From positions 1 through 37,086 of the forward strand of contig CAIJMU010000054.1 in NCBI GenBank assembly GCA_903821875.1: 37,086 nt of DNA. The letters run 5' to 3'. A program made the translations under genes and the position numbers. Under the pieces are notes generated by a model. That model saw only the letters and a program-made list of their open reading frames with translations. It was not told where the DNA came from and did not search any database. The stretch comes from an uncultured Spirochaetota bacterium. Lineage in GTDB: Bacteria; Spirochaetota; Spirochaetia; Treponematales; Rectinemataceae. Positions 1 through 7,680 of the stretch are shown piece after piece; the first letter of the stretch is position 1; every line of letters starts with the position of its first letter.

Positions 1-75
1 CCGGGCTCTCGGGGAAATCCGGGAACCCGACTCAATTGTCAACAGAATCTGCGAGACAGGAAAGCGTGAGAAAGA

Positions 76-351
76 TTGTCAGATCAATGTGCGCGGCGAC
101 ACCTGGCAATCAAGAACCATCCGAACCTCTCCAAGGCCTTCAAAGACGCCCTGATTCCCGACTCCTGCATTGTCTGCCACAAGGCTAGTTCCAAGCTCGG
201 CTCGCTGACGGCCATCATCCACAAGGTCCACTATGAAGGCAGGGAGAAGAGCGCCTTCATCACCCTCTACCAGGGTGCCTGCCTCAACTGCCATAAGGTG
301 GATCTGGCTACGGGGGGGATGTCCATCAAACATGGCCCCTCCAACTGGTAA
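76..351 (+). CDS. C-terminal remnant of a multihaem c-type cytochrome
   Basis: The 91-residue frame carries two complete haem c motifs, CIVCH (residues 31-35) and CLNCH (69-73), with extra histidines between them (H49, H52) that could be distal iron ligands. A third, damaged motif is seen at residues 5-9, where CARRH lacks the second cysteine. It ends in a natural stop after GPSNW. The start is a TTG with only a weak purine stretch upstream, an in-frame stop lies at 67-69, and no signal peptide is present although haem attachment requires export. The most likely reading is the 3' end of a periplasmic or outer-surface electron-transfer cytochrome whose 5' part is lost or frameshifted. An intact short protein with a TTG start is less likely. 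Confidence 0.45.
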   Translation: MSDQCARRHLAIKNHPNLSKAFKDALIPDSCIVCHKASSKLGSLTAIIHKVHYEGREKSAFITLYQGACLNCHKVDLATGGMSIKHGPSNW

Positions 352-372
352 CCCCCCCCTCGCCATAATCGT

Positions 373-607
373 GCTAATCGCGGTGTCGCTTCCTTGTCTC
401 GGTGCTCAGGTGCAGGAAGCACGCTCCGCGCCTCGACGTCGTCGCTCCTTGCGCTGAGCCCGATTCTGGCGAGGGGCATTTTCACTTAGGGCTAATCGCG
501 GTGTCGCTTCCTTGTCTCGGTGCTCAGGTGCAGGAAGCCCGCTGCGCGCCGAGACTACGTCGCTCCTTGCGCTGAGCCCGATTCTGGCGAGGGGCATTTC
601 ACTTAGG
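373..607. repeat. Tandem direct repeat of about 118 bp, two copies
   Basis: Copy 1 is 373-490 and copy 2 is 491-607. They abut and differ by a handful of substitutions in the middle plus one T in the T-run near the end. Each copy holds short inverted repeats (GCTTCC/GGAAGC and GCTCAG/CTGAGC), so a transcript would fold. Short frames on the minus strand inside the repeat (for example 406-597) just translate the repeat and are arginine-rich, as expected for noncoding GC-rich DNA. Together with the operator this fills the 367-bp gap between the cytochrome remnant and glgP. Confidence 0.9.
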
Positions 608-616
608 GCTTTTTAC

Positions 617-628
617 TAAACCGGTTTA
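617..628. promoter_or_regulatory. LacI/GalR-type operator upstream of glgP (TAAACCGGTTTA)
   Basis: This is a perfect 12-bp palindrome with the central CG typical of LacI-family operators, 91 bp before the glgP start. The identical 12-mer lies in the malQ promoter at 28914-28925. Here a possible -10 (TATTAT, 627-632) overlaps its right end and a TTGACG lies at 632-637; neither gives a convincing complete promoter. Repression by a sugar-responsive LacI-type protein is inferred; no such regulator gene is in the window. Confidence 0.6.
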
Positions 629-718
629 TTATTGACGAGGAGGGGGGTACGCACTAAGCTTGGTGGTGCTGCCTCGCGCGCCGAGGCCAGTATCCCGAAT
701 AGAAAAGGTGGATTCCAC

Positions 719-3265
719 ATGAGGATTCTTTCCCATACGGTCAAGCCGAAGATTCCCAAGGCCCTTGCCCCCCTTGAGGACATTGCCCACAATCTCTGGC
801 TTTCATGGAACTTCGAAGCCATCCAGCTCTTTATCCGTCTCGACTACGATGTCTGGCTCATGAGCCAGCAGAATCCCGCGAAGATGCTGGGCATGGTTGC
901 CCAGGATCGCTATGACGAGCTGGCCAAGGATGATTCCTATCTCGCGGCCCTCAAGGAAGTCGTCGCAAAGTTCGAGCGCTACAAGAAGGGCGAACCCTGG
1001 TACAAGGGCAGCAAGAAGGACGTAGTCGCCTACTTCTCCATGGAGTACGGCATCGATGTGTCGCTGCCGACCTATTCGGGCGGCCTGGGCATCCTCTCGG
1101 GCGATCACATGAAGACGGCGAGCGACATGGGCCTGCCCCTCGTCGGCATCGGCCTCCTGTACCGGCAGGGCTATTTCAAGCAGTACCTCAGCCCGGACGG
1201 CTTCCAGCAGGAGTCCTACCCGGAAAACGACTGGTACAACATGCCTGTCTACCGCTGCCTGGACCAGGACGGCGAGGCGATCAAGATTTCAGTCGACCTT
1301 GCCGGCAAGCAGGTGGTCGCCCAGATCTGGCGCGTGGCTGTCGGCAGGGCCGACCTCTACCTCCTTGATACCAACATCCCCGAAAACGGACCCGAGGAGA
1401 GGATCATCACTGCAGCGCTCTACGGTGGTGACAAGGAAACCCGCATACGGCAGGAGTTCCTCCTGGGCGTGGGCGGCATCCGTGCGCTCAGGGCCCTCGG
1501 CATCAACCCCGCGGTAACGCACATGAACGAGGGGCACTCGGCCTTCCTCGGGCTCGAGCGGGTGCGCGAGCACATGGCCGCGCGTGGCTTCTCCTTCGCG
1601 GAGGCCGCCGAGGCGATCCGCCCGACGAACATCTTCACGACCCATACTCCCGTGCCGGCCGGCAACGAGCGCTTCGGAATCGAGCTGATGGAGAAGTACT
1701 TCGGTAGCATTTCCAATCAACTAGGCCTTTCCTGGAGCAGCTTCCTGGCGCTTGGGCGCGAGCGGCCCGAGGATGGTGCCGAACCCTTCTGCATGACCAT
1801 CCTCGCCCTCAAGCTCTCGGCCTTCATGAACGGGGTCTCGGCCCTTCACGGGGAGGTCTCGCGCGAGATGTGGAAGAGCCTCTGGCCGGGCGTGCCCGTG
1901 CCCGAGGTGCCCATCGGGTCGATCACGAACGGTGTCCACCCGCGTACCTGGATCTCCAACAACATGCTCGAGCTCCTTGACCGCTATTTCGGGCCGAAGT
2001 TCTACGACGAACCGGCCAGCCTCGAGATCTGGAGCCGCATGGGCAGGATCAGCGACGAGGAGCTCTGGCGCACCCACGAACGCCGCCGCGAGCGTCTCGT
2101 GGTGTTTGCGCGGGACCGCATCAAGAAGGCCGCACGGCGGGCCGGCGGCGGCGAGGGCGCGATGCTCCACGCGGAGGACGCGCTGTCCCCCTCGGCCCTA
2201 ACGCTGTCCTTCGCCCGGCGCTTCGCCACCTACAAGCGTGGCAACCTCCTCCTCCGCGACCCCGACCGGCTCTTCCGCCTCCTGTCCGACAAGGACCGGC
2301 CGCTGCAGATCATCTTCGCGGGCAAGGCCCATCCCCACGACATCCCCGGCAAGGCAATAATAAAGGAATTGGTACATTTCTCGCGCAGGGAAGAGGTGAT
2401 GAGCAAGATCGTCTTCGTCGAGGACTACGACATGACGATGTCCCGCTACCTGACCTCCGGTTCGGACGTCTGGCTCAATACGCCCAGGCGTCCCATGGAG
2501 GCCTCCGGCACGAGCGGCATGAAGGCCGGAATGAACGGTGTGCTTAATTGCTCCGTTCTCGACGGCTGGTGGGCAGAGGCCTTCCGCGACCACGGCCCCT
2601 CCATCGGCTGGGCCATCGGCTCGGGTGAGATGTACGCCGACGAGGAGCTCCAGGACAACATAGAGAGCCAGGCCCTCTACGACCTCCTCGAGCACGAGAT
2701 AATCCCCCTCTTCTACCAGCGTGGCCGTGACGGCCTGCCCCGCGAGTGGATCAAGCGCATGAAGGCTTCGATGCAGTTCATCGGTGCCGAGTACTCCTCG
2801 CACCGGATGCTCAAGGAGTATTCGGAGAAGTTCTATTTCCCGGCCCTCGAGAACTACCGCAGGCTCCAGAAGGACGACTTCGCCTCAGCGCGCGAACTGT
2901 CCACCTACCTCGATCGCGTGCGCGCCGCCTGGGGCAGGATGTCCATCGTCGAGATCAGGACCGACGCGAAGCCGGTGATGCTGAGCGGGGACAAGGTAGT
3001 CATAACTGCCATGATCGACACCTCCCTCCTGACCCCAGATGACCTTTTGGTCGAGCTGTTCTACGGCAACCTCTCGAACCAGGGCGATATCACTGCCTCC
3101 GAGCGTGTGCCGATGAAGGCCCTCGCCCAGCACGGGAGCGTCAGGGAATTTTCGGTTTCGGTAGCCTGCGTGCGTACCGGCCAGCAGGGCTACGCAGTCC
3201 GGGTGCTGCCGCAGCATCCGGCCCTGGCTGTGGACTTCGTTCCTGGCCTGATCCGCTGGGCTTGA
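719..3265 (+). CDS. glgP: Alpha-glucan (glycogen/maltodextrin) phosphorylase, GT35
   Basis: The 848-residue cytosolic enzyme releases glucose-1-phosphate from alpha-1,4-glucans using inorganic phosphate and pyridoxal phosphate. The length and the N-terminal region (residues 1-100, with NLWLSWN) fit the shorter, allosterically simple bacterial/archaeal branch rather than the E. coli GlgP/MalP branch. The PLP-binding signature EASGTSGMKAG is present with the Schiff-base lysine at K602, and FTTHTPVPAGNERF marks the substrate region. The ATG at 719 is chosen because AAGGTGG at 705-711 precedes it by 7 bases; the frame is open back to 632 but those codons look noncoding. It works with MalQ (27323-28879), which shares its operator, and its product can feed GalU. 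A hairpin follows the stop. Confidence 0.95.
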   Translation: MRILSHTVKPKIPKALAPLEDIAHNLWLSWNFEAIQLFIRLDYDVWLMSQQNPAKMLGMVAQDRYDELAKDDSYLAALKEVVAKFERYKKGEPWYKGSKKDVVAYFSMEYGIDVSLPTYSGGLGILSGDHMKTASDMGLPLVGIGLLYRQGYFKQYLSPDGFQQESYPENDWYNMPVYRCLDQDGEAIKISVDLAGKQVVAQIWRVAVGRADLYLLDTNIPENGPEERIITAALYGGDKETRIRQEFLLGVGGIRALRALGINPAVTHMNEGHSAFLGLERVREHMAARGFSFAEAAEAIRPTNIFTTHTPVPAGNERFGIELMEKYFGSISNQLGLSWSSFLALGRERPEDGAEPFCMTILALKLSAFMNGVSALHGEVSREMWKSLWPGVPVPEVPIGSITNGVHPRTWISNNMLELLDRYFGPKFYDEPASLEIWSRMGRISDEELWRTHERRRERLVVFARDRIKKAARRAGGGEGAMLHAEDALSPSALTLSFARRFATYKRGNLLLRDPDRLFRLLSDKDRPLQIIFAGKAHPHDIPGKAIIKELVHFSRREEVMSKIVFVEDYDMTMSRYLTSGSDVWLNTPRRPMEASGTSGMKAGMNGVLNCSVLDGWWAEAFRDHGPSIGWAIGSGEMYADEELQDNIESQALYDLLEHEIIPLFYQRGRDGLPREWIKRMKASMQFIGAEYSSHRMLKEYSEKFYFPALENYRRLQKDDFASARELSTYLDRVRAAWGRMSIVEIRTDAKPVMLSGDKVVITAMIDTSLLTPDDLLVELFYGNLSNQGDITASERVPMKALAQHGSVREFSVSVACVRTGQQGYAVRVLPQHPALAVDFVPGLIRWA

Positions 3266-3274
3266 TCCCGGTCG

Positions 3275-3300
3275 CCAGGGTCGCCGTTAGGCGACCCTGG
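3275..3300 (+). terminator. Hairpin after glgP, possible terminator
   Basis: Perfect 11-bp stem (CCAGGGTCGCC / GGCGACCCTGG) with a GTTA loop, 9 bp after the glgP stop. No T-run follows directly, so it may act with Rho or only protect the mRNA end. Confidence 0.5.
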
Positions 3301-3340
3301 GCAGACGACGCAGTTGACATTAGGCGATCTCTGCCTTGGC

Positions 3341-3370
3341 GCAACTTTTTTGTAAGGGAGCTGTCTATAA
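3341..3370 (+). promoter_or_regulatory. Candidate ECF-sigma promoter of the 3431-4851 operon
   Basis: GCAACTT (3341-3347) is followed after 15 bases by GTCTATAA (3363-3370). This matches the layout of sigma-E type promoters (GGAACTT, 15-16 bases, GTCTAA). It lies 60 bp before the first gene of an operon that encodes an ECF sigma factor, so autoregulation is the natural reading. A TTGACA at 3314-3319 has no matching -10. Confidence 0.5.
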
Positions 3371-3430
3371 GGGTGGGATGGGGTGGTTTCCACTCCATCC
3401 GGAGAAATTTCAAGTCAGTGAGGCCGGTAC

Positions 3431-3766
3431 ATGGCAGCTTCTTCCTTCGCGGCTCAGGTTCTCGTCGCCCTTATCCCCATCGTCGGAATATTCCTTGGGA
3501 GTGTGGTCGCCTTCTTCTATCTCCTGTGGACGCACCGGGAGCGTAAGCTCCTCATCCAGCAGGGTACGTGGAGTCCGAACCGCATCGCCTTCGAAGCCCT
3601 CTGCCTTCTGGTTGGGCTCGTCCTGACGAGCGTGGGGCTGGTTATTTCTATCCTCATTGGCATCGTCAACGGTGTGGGATATCCGCTTCTCGGGGGCCTC
3701 ATACCCTTCATGTGCGGGGTTAGCCTCCTATTGTATGTCTGGCTACGCGGAAAGCCGCGCGCCTGA
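3431..3766 (+). CDS. Small three-helix membrane protein of the ECF operon
   Basis: The 111-residue protein has three predicted membrane segments at about residues 8-32, 52-77 and 81-105. Between the first two is a charged cytoplasmic stretch, THRERKLLIQQGTW. It resembles the DUF6249-type inner-membrane proteins often found in sigma/anti-sigma cassettes, but I cannot name a function. The ATG at 3431 follows GTGAGG with a 7-base spacer. The ECF sigma gene begins 12 bases after its stop, and the three genes 3431-4851 form one transcription unit. It may sense membrane stress or assist the anti-sigma factor; this is inferred from context only. Confidence 0.8.
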   Translation: MAASSFAAQVLVALIPIVGIFLGSVVAFFYLLWTHRERKLLIQQGTWSPNRIAFEALCLLVGLVLTSVGLVISILIGIVNGVGYPLLGGLIPFMCGVSLLLYVWLRGKPRA

Positions 3767-3778
3767 GCAGGAAGGGAG

Positions 3779-4354
3779 ATGGAGCAGGAGGGGGCTGAAG
3801 GAGTTCCCGGAAGCGAGGCTGACGACGCGGTCATCCAGCGCGTCCTCGACGGGGATACGGAAGCCTTTGCCCTCCTCGTCCGGAGGCATTCGCAGCGTGT
3901 GCACCGTGTCGGTTTTGCCTGGTTCCGTGACCATGACGATGCCGAAGACCTCGTGCAGGAAGTGTTTACAAAAGCCTACTCCAAGCTGGCCAGCTTTCGA
4001 GGGGGCTCGCTTTTTTCGACCTGGTTGATCCGTATTGCATATAACACCGCCACCACTGGAAAGGCGAGAAAGCGTGTCCACGAGGAATTCCACGAGGATG
4101 CCTACACCATAGGGGATAACCCGGTTGAGGCCGAGGCAGTTGCGCGCGAAGCTGCCCGGGAAGTGCGGGAAGCCCTTGCTACCCTTTCCCCTGAGCAGGC
4201 TATCTGCGTTGAACTGGCTTTTTTCCAGGATCTTTCGTACATCGAGATTTCCAAGGCGAGCGGATTTCCCGTCAACACGGTGAAATCCCATGTTTTCAGG
4301 GCAAAGCGGCTCCTTCGGGAGCGCCTGGACCCCGGACTGGGAGGCATGACATGA
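3779..4354 (+). CDS. ECF-family RNA polymerase sigma factor (RpoE-like)
   Basis: The 191-residue protein has a sigma-2 domain at about residues 30-100 (LVRRHSQRVHRVGF then DAEDLVQEVFTKAYSKL, which binds core polymerase and melts the -10) and a sigma-4 domain at about 135-185 (LSPEQAICVELAFFQDLSY plus the helix-turn-helix NTVKSHVFRAKRLLRERL). Regions 1.1 and 3 are absent, which defines the ECF class. The only usable start is ATG 3779, with purine-rich AGGAAGGGAG running right up to it. The last four bases (ATGA) overlap the start of the anti-sigma gene, so the two are translationally coupled. It probably directs its own operon from 3341-3370. The stress signal is unknown. Confidence 0.93.
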   Translation: MEQEGAEGVPGSEADDAVIQRVLDGDTEAFALLVRRHSQRVHRVGFAWFRDHDDAEDLVQEVFTKAYSKLASFRGGSLFSTWLIRIAYNTATTGKARKRVHEEFHEDAYTIGDNPVEAEAVAREAAREVREALATLSPEQAICVELAFFQDLSYIEISKASGFPVNTVKSHVFRAKRLLRERLDPGLGGMT

Positions 4355-4851
4355 CCTGCAAACGATTCATGGAACGCTATGATTCCCTCGAGCCAGGTGC
4401 TGCCCCGAGCTTCTTCATTGCCCGCCATCTCCATCAGTGTGATTCCTGTCGGGCTTCCATCGCTCGCGTGGACGCTGCCTTGGCAGCCTGGCGCGGAGCT
4501 GAGCTCGCGGCGATTGGTTCACAGGCCTCTGCCGAGCGCAGCGAGGAAAGGATCATGGCAGCGGTCCGGCTGACAGTACGCCCCAGACGGGAACTGAGTA
4601 TGGCCCAGTGGTTGCTGCCAGTCGTCATCGTGGCAGGCTCGAGCGTCCTCCTTCCCTTGGCCTTGACCGGCGGCCCCCTCGCTTCGGTTTCAGATGGAGC
4701 GCTGACCTTCTCGCTGGCGATGATCCTCGGGGTCGGGCTCGCCATCTTTGGCTCTCTCTTCATCATCAGCCAGGCGGAGGGGATCCTCCCTTGGGTGGAC
4801 GAGCATTCAGAGGAGTGGGGCATCGGCAATTTCCTGCATGGGAGCCATTGA
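4351..4851 (+). CDS. Membrane anti-sigma factor with zinc-finger (ZAS-like) domain
   Basis: The 166-residue protein begins with a short cytoplasmic domain carrying an H-x3-C-x2-C motif (HLHQCDSC, residues 27-34), the hallmark of zinc-binding anti-sigma factors that hold an ECF sigma inactive at the membrane. Two membrane helices follow at about residues 86-106 and 116-140, with only a short tail, so there is no large periplasmic sensor domain. The start overlaps the sigma stop by 4 bp. Its partner is the sigma factor at 3779-4354, and release may involve the small membrane protein at 3431-3766. Identification rests on the motif plus operon position rather than strong overall similarity. Confidence 0.8.
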   Translation: MTCKRFMERYDSLEPGAAPSFFIARHLHQCDSCRASIARVDAALAAWRGAELAAIGSQASAERSEERIMAAVRLTVRPRRELSMAQWLLPVVIVAGSSVLLPLALTGGPLASVSDGALTFSLAMILGVGLAIFGSLFIISQAEGILPWVDEHSEEWGIGNFLHGSH

Positions 4852-4866
4852 GGTCCGACTATGAAA

Positions 4867-4890
4867 AAGGCCGCCATGGTAGGCGGCCTT
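4867..4890. terminator. Bidirectional intrinsic terminator
   Basis: 9-bp stem AAGGCCGCC / GGCGGCCTT with loop ATGGTA. It is followed by TTTT-rich DNA on the plus strand and by five T on the minus strand. It can end both the ECF operon (plus) and hsp20 (minus). Confidence 0.85.
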
Positions 4891-4941
4891 TTAATCACGC
4901 GGCCCTTTTTAGGCGCGCGGCCCCTATGGGGGCGCTACGGA

Positions 4942-5493
4942 TCAGTTCCCTTCCCTGATGATCTCGATCTTGATGCCCTCGGGAGCATCGGCATCTTCCT
5001 TCGGGGGAATGCTCACCTTGAGTATTCCGTTCCGGAAGCTGGCCTTGACCTTCTCCTGGGAGAACTTGTCCGCCGGCACGTAGTACTTCTGCTTTTCAAC
5101 GTCCTTGAGCTTGAGGCGGCGCTTCACATAGCGGAGGCCGTCCTCGGCGACGTTTTCGAGGCCGATGCGTGCTGAAAACACCATGTAGTCACCTTGGAAG
5201 GTGAGCTGGATGTCCTTTTCGTCAAAGCCCGCAAGGGCGAACTCAAAGACCATCGAGCGATCCGGGGTAAGGTAGATGTTCATGGGTGGAAAGGAATATC
5301 CGGGGTAATAGTCTGCGTTGTTGTCATGCCCCATGTCAAACCAGGGGGAGCCATGGGCGCCGTGGGCTGGGTCGGGACCAGGGCCGTCGTGCGGCATCTG
5401 GAACTCCTTGCCCATCTTTTCGCTGAAGTCACGCGCAGCGCTGAAAACCTCGTCCAGGATCGTACCGATGTCTACATACATGCGGTCTTTCAT
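4942..5493 (-). CDS. Small heat-shock protein, Hsp20/alpha-crystallin family
   Basis: The 183-residue ATP-independent holdase keeps unfolding proteins soluble. An alpha-crystallin domain covers about residues 75-175: it starts at PPMNIYLTPDRSMVFEFALAG and ends with the conserved ASFRNGILKVSIP. The C-terminal tail has IKIEI in place of the usual I-x-I anchor. The N-terminal arm is long and rich in H, G, P and D. ATG 5493 is chosen because AAGGAGGA sits 4 bases upstream; the frame extends further up but without a ribosome site. The leader is highly structured and pairs the ribosome site (see 5497-5628). Transcription probably starts from 5636-5664. Confidence 0.93.
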   Translation of the reverse strand: MKDRMYVDIGTILDEVFSAARDFSEKMGKEFQMPHDGPGPDPAHGAHGSPWFDMGHDNNADYYPGYSFPPMNIYLTPDRSMVFEFALAGFDEKDIQLTFQGDYMVFSARIGLENVAEDGLRYVKRRLKLKDVEKQKYYVPADKFSQEKVKASFRNGILKVSIPPKEDADAPEGIKIEIIREGN

Positions 5494-5496
5494 GAT

Positions 5497-5628
5497 CTCC
5501 TCCTTGGGAGCGAGCGATGTGCCCGGCTCTCGACCGGGAAACACCATTGATCATCTATTGCCCCCCATACGGGGCGGCTCCTGCCATCCTTGATGGCGTC
5601 CGCGGATCCCTTCGGGCATCCACTTCGT
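5497..5628 (-). promoter_or_regulatory. Structured hsp20 leader, candidate ROSE-like RNA thermometer
   Basis: Reading the minus strand toward the ATG, four hairpins occur: GGATGCCC/GGGATCC, GCCATC/GATGGC, GCCCC/GGGGGC and CCCGG/CCGGG. A last one at 5514-5497 (CTCGCTCCCAAGGAGGAG) pairs CUC and CUCC with the full GGAGGAG ribosome site, leaving one bulged G. The bulge lies in UCGCU, which fits the UYGCU motif that faces the Shine-Dalgarno in ROSE thermometers of proteobacterial small heat-shock genes. The element lies in the leader of exactly that gene class. No CIRCE repeat is present. Folding was judged by eye. Confidence 0.55.
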
Positions 5629-5635
5629 ATAGTAA

Positions 5636-5664
5636 AAGATAGTGATGATTTCCGAGCGGGGCAA
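5636..5664 (-). promoter_or_regulatory. Predicted sigma-70-type promoter of hsp20
   Basis: On the minus strand, TTGCCC (5664-5659), a 17-base spacer and TATCTT (5641-5636). Transcription would begin near 5629 and give a leader of about 135 bases that contains the hairpin series. Confidence 0.45.
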
Positions 5665-5690
5665 GCCCTGACCCGCTCTGCGAAAAAAAA

Positions 5691-5716
5691 GCCGCCCGGC
5701 TGTGATGCCGGGCGGC
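5691..5716 (-). terminator. Intrinsic terminator after the 5'-nucleotidase
   Basis: Perfect 10-bp stem GCCGCCCGGC / GCCGGGCGGC, loop of 6. On the minus strand it is followed by eight T (5690-5683), 18 bp past the stop of the upstream gene. Confidence 0.95.
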
Positions 5717-5733
5717 CTTTTGTCTAGAATCCC

Positions 5734-7590
5734 TTACTTGTAGAGGAGGGGGAAATCGACTTTCTTCCCTGCCTCGGCGACATCCGCGGGGATGACGCTC
5801 CAGTTGCCGATGGGTGCGACTGTAACTGCACCCTTCTGCTTCTGGAACCATCCGAGGAGGTAGAAGCGGAGGTCCTTGGTGGTGGCTCCGTTCACGAACT
5901 GGAGTTTGCCGACGGCGACCTTGTCCATGCCGGCGCCAGTGGTGAGGTGGCCTCCGCCGCCAGATCCACGGTAGGAGTTGATGGCGACAACATAGTTCTT
6001 GGCTAGGTCGAAGTTGCTGCCGTCGGCCATGGAGGCGATGGCAACGCGATCTCCCGCTTGCCTGGTGACATCGACAGTGTAATTGATGCCAGCCGCGGAA
6101 TCGTAGTTGTAGGAGGCGGAGGCAGTCTTGTAGGCAGGCAGGGTCTTGCCCTGGGGATCCCTGACAAAATTGATGAGGTGGTTCCCGTCGTTCGGCAGGG
6201 TATCGAACCAGCCCTTGTAGGAGAACTCGAGGAAGTCCTTAACCTGCTGGCCGCTCATGTCCATTGTGTAGAGGAAGTTCTCGTACTGGTAGAGGTTGAA
6301 CATGTCACGGACATACATGGTGCCATCGGCCGAGCTCGGGATGGTAGCGTCGAAGGTGAGGGGAGCCGCAAAGGAGATGTCCGCCTTCTTGAGCCCCATG
6401 GCGGGATCGGTGGAAAGGTCGAGCTGGATGCGGTGGATGAGGTCGACAAAGGCCGAGTCGCCGAACATGGAGTCGCGGGTCGTGATCTTGCCGGCGAGCT
6501 TGCCGACAGGCTGGTCGACCCATGTCTTTACCGCATCGTAGCGGGACTTGAAGCTGCTGGTGAATCCGGGGTCGGCTGTCAGCCAGTCGGTGGGGACAAG
6601 GGCTGCGTTAAACGACTTTTTCCAGGCCTTGGCCTTGGCATCATACTGGAGGGAGATGTCCAGGCGGCTGACGTTCTTGGCAGCGTTGACGGCTCCGACA
6701 ATCCAGACCTTCTTGCCGTCGGGCCCGATCACGTCCACCTTCTTCTTGGCGGCGGGATCCCAGCCCTGGCCGTCCCAGCCTGAGTGGTCGTGGCCGACAA
6801 ATATGGCATCGAAGCCCGCGACCTTCTGGGCGACGAGCTGTGCGGCGTTCTCGTTTTCCTTGGTATCGGCGGTGCTGCCGCCGTAGCTGTAATCGACCCC
6901 TGCGTGGAAGAGGCCGATGAGGAGGTCGGGATGCTCATTCTTCTGGATGATCGGTACCCATTTCTGGGCAGTCTCGACCATGTCGACGAATTTCATGCCG
7001 GTCCAGAACTGGGGAGGAAGCCAGTCGGGGATCTTGGGCGTGATCATGCCGAGGATGACGATCTTGACCCCTTGGCGCCAGATGACCGAATAGGGCGTGA
7101 AGTAGGGATTGCCATCGGCCTTGACGGCATTGGCGCAGAGGACGGGCGCCCTGATCTCGTCGAAGAGCTTGTCGTAGACGGGGTGGCCTGCCTCTATGTC
7201 GTGGTTGCCCACGCCGACCGCATCGTACTTGAGGTAATTGATTGCTTCAGACCAGATGTGGGGCTCTGCGGTCTTCACGAAATTGTAGTAGTACACAGGA
7301 GGCTGGCCCTGGAGGGAGTCCCCGTTGTCCAATAAGATGGTTTCGCGCGTGGTGTCCTTGCGGAGCAGGCCTACATAGGTGGCTACCTGGGCCAGGGAGG
7401 CAGCCGCGGGTTTCGCGGTGATGAAGTTGTAGGGGAAGATCGAGCCATGGAGGTCGGTGGTCTCCACGATGCTGATATTGAGCGGTTTGTCGGCGAAGGC
7501 CGTGGTCGGATCGACCGCTGCCTGTGCATAGGTGTAGGCGATGGTCGCGAAGGCGAGAACGGCCGCCGTTACGATTCTGGAAATCCGCAT
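5734..7590 (-). CDS. Exported 5'-nucleotidase / 2',3'-cyclic phosphodiesterase (UshA/CpdB family)
   Basis: The 618-residue metallophosphatase is exported and dephosphorylates nucleotides outside the cytoplasm for scavenging. A signal peptide (about residues 1-24, ending TYAQA) is followed by the metallophosphoesterase domain with the metal motifs ETTDLHGS, DNGDSLQG, GNHDIEAG, LFHAG and GHDHSG. The C-terminal substrate-binding domain includes the LYQYENFLYTMDMSGQQ region. At this length it is closer to CpdB-like enzymes than to classical UshA. ATG 7590 is used because AAGGAGGG lies just upstream; the open frame begins earlier without a signal-peptide context. A paralogue lies at 29101-30630. 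It ends in a strong terminator. Confidence 0.9.
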   Translation of the reverse strand: MRISRIVTAAVLAFATIAYTYAQAAVDPTTAFADKPLNISIVETTDLHGSIFPYNFITAKPAAASLAQVATYVGLLRKDTTRETILLDNGDSLQGQPPVYYYNFVKTAEPHIWSEAINYLKYDAVGVGNHDIEAGHPVYDKLFDEIRAPVLCANAVKADGNPYFTPYSVIWRQGVKIVILGMITPKIPDWLPPQFWTGMKFVDMVETAQKWVPIIQKNEHPDLLIGLFHAGVDYSYGGSTADTKENENAAQLVAQKVAGFDAIFVGHDHSGWDGQGWDPAAKKKVDVIGPDGKKVWIVGAVNAAKNVSRLDISLQYDAKAKAWKKSFNAALVPTDWLTADPGFTSSFKSRYDAVKTWVDQPVGKLAGKITTRDSMFGDSAFVDLIHRIQLDLSTDPAMGLKKADISFAAPLTFDATIPSSADGTMYVRDMFNLYQYENFLYTMDMSGQQVKDFLEFSYKGWFDTLPNDGNHLINFVRDPQGKTLPAYKTASASYNYDSAAGINYTVDVTRQAGDRVAIASMADGSNFDLAKNYVVAINSYRGSGGGGHLTTGAGMDKVAVGKLQFVNGATTKDLRFYLLGWFQKQKGAVTVAPIGNWSVIPADVAEAGKKVDFPLLYK

Positions 7591-7680
7591 GGAATCCCTC
7601 CTTGTGGGCACTGTGCCGGAATGGTTCCGAGTGAACTCACTGCCGGCTACTTTCAATGGATGCACAGTCGACTCTAGCAC

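Noticed and set aside
406-597. Small arginine-rich minus-strand protein in the tandem repeat
   Set aside because: The frame only mirrors the duplicated noncoding unit and has no start signal.
5494-5733. CIRCE/HrcA site upstream of hsp20
   Set aside because: No TTAGCACTC-N9-GAGTGCTAA or close variant is present.
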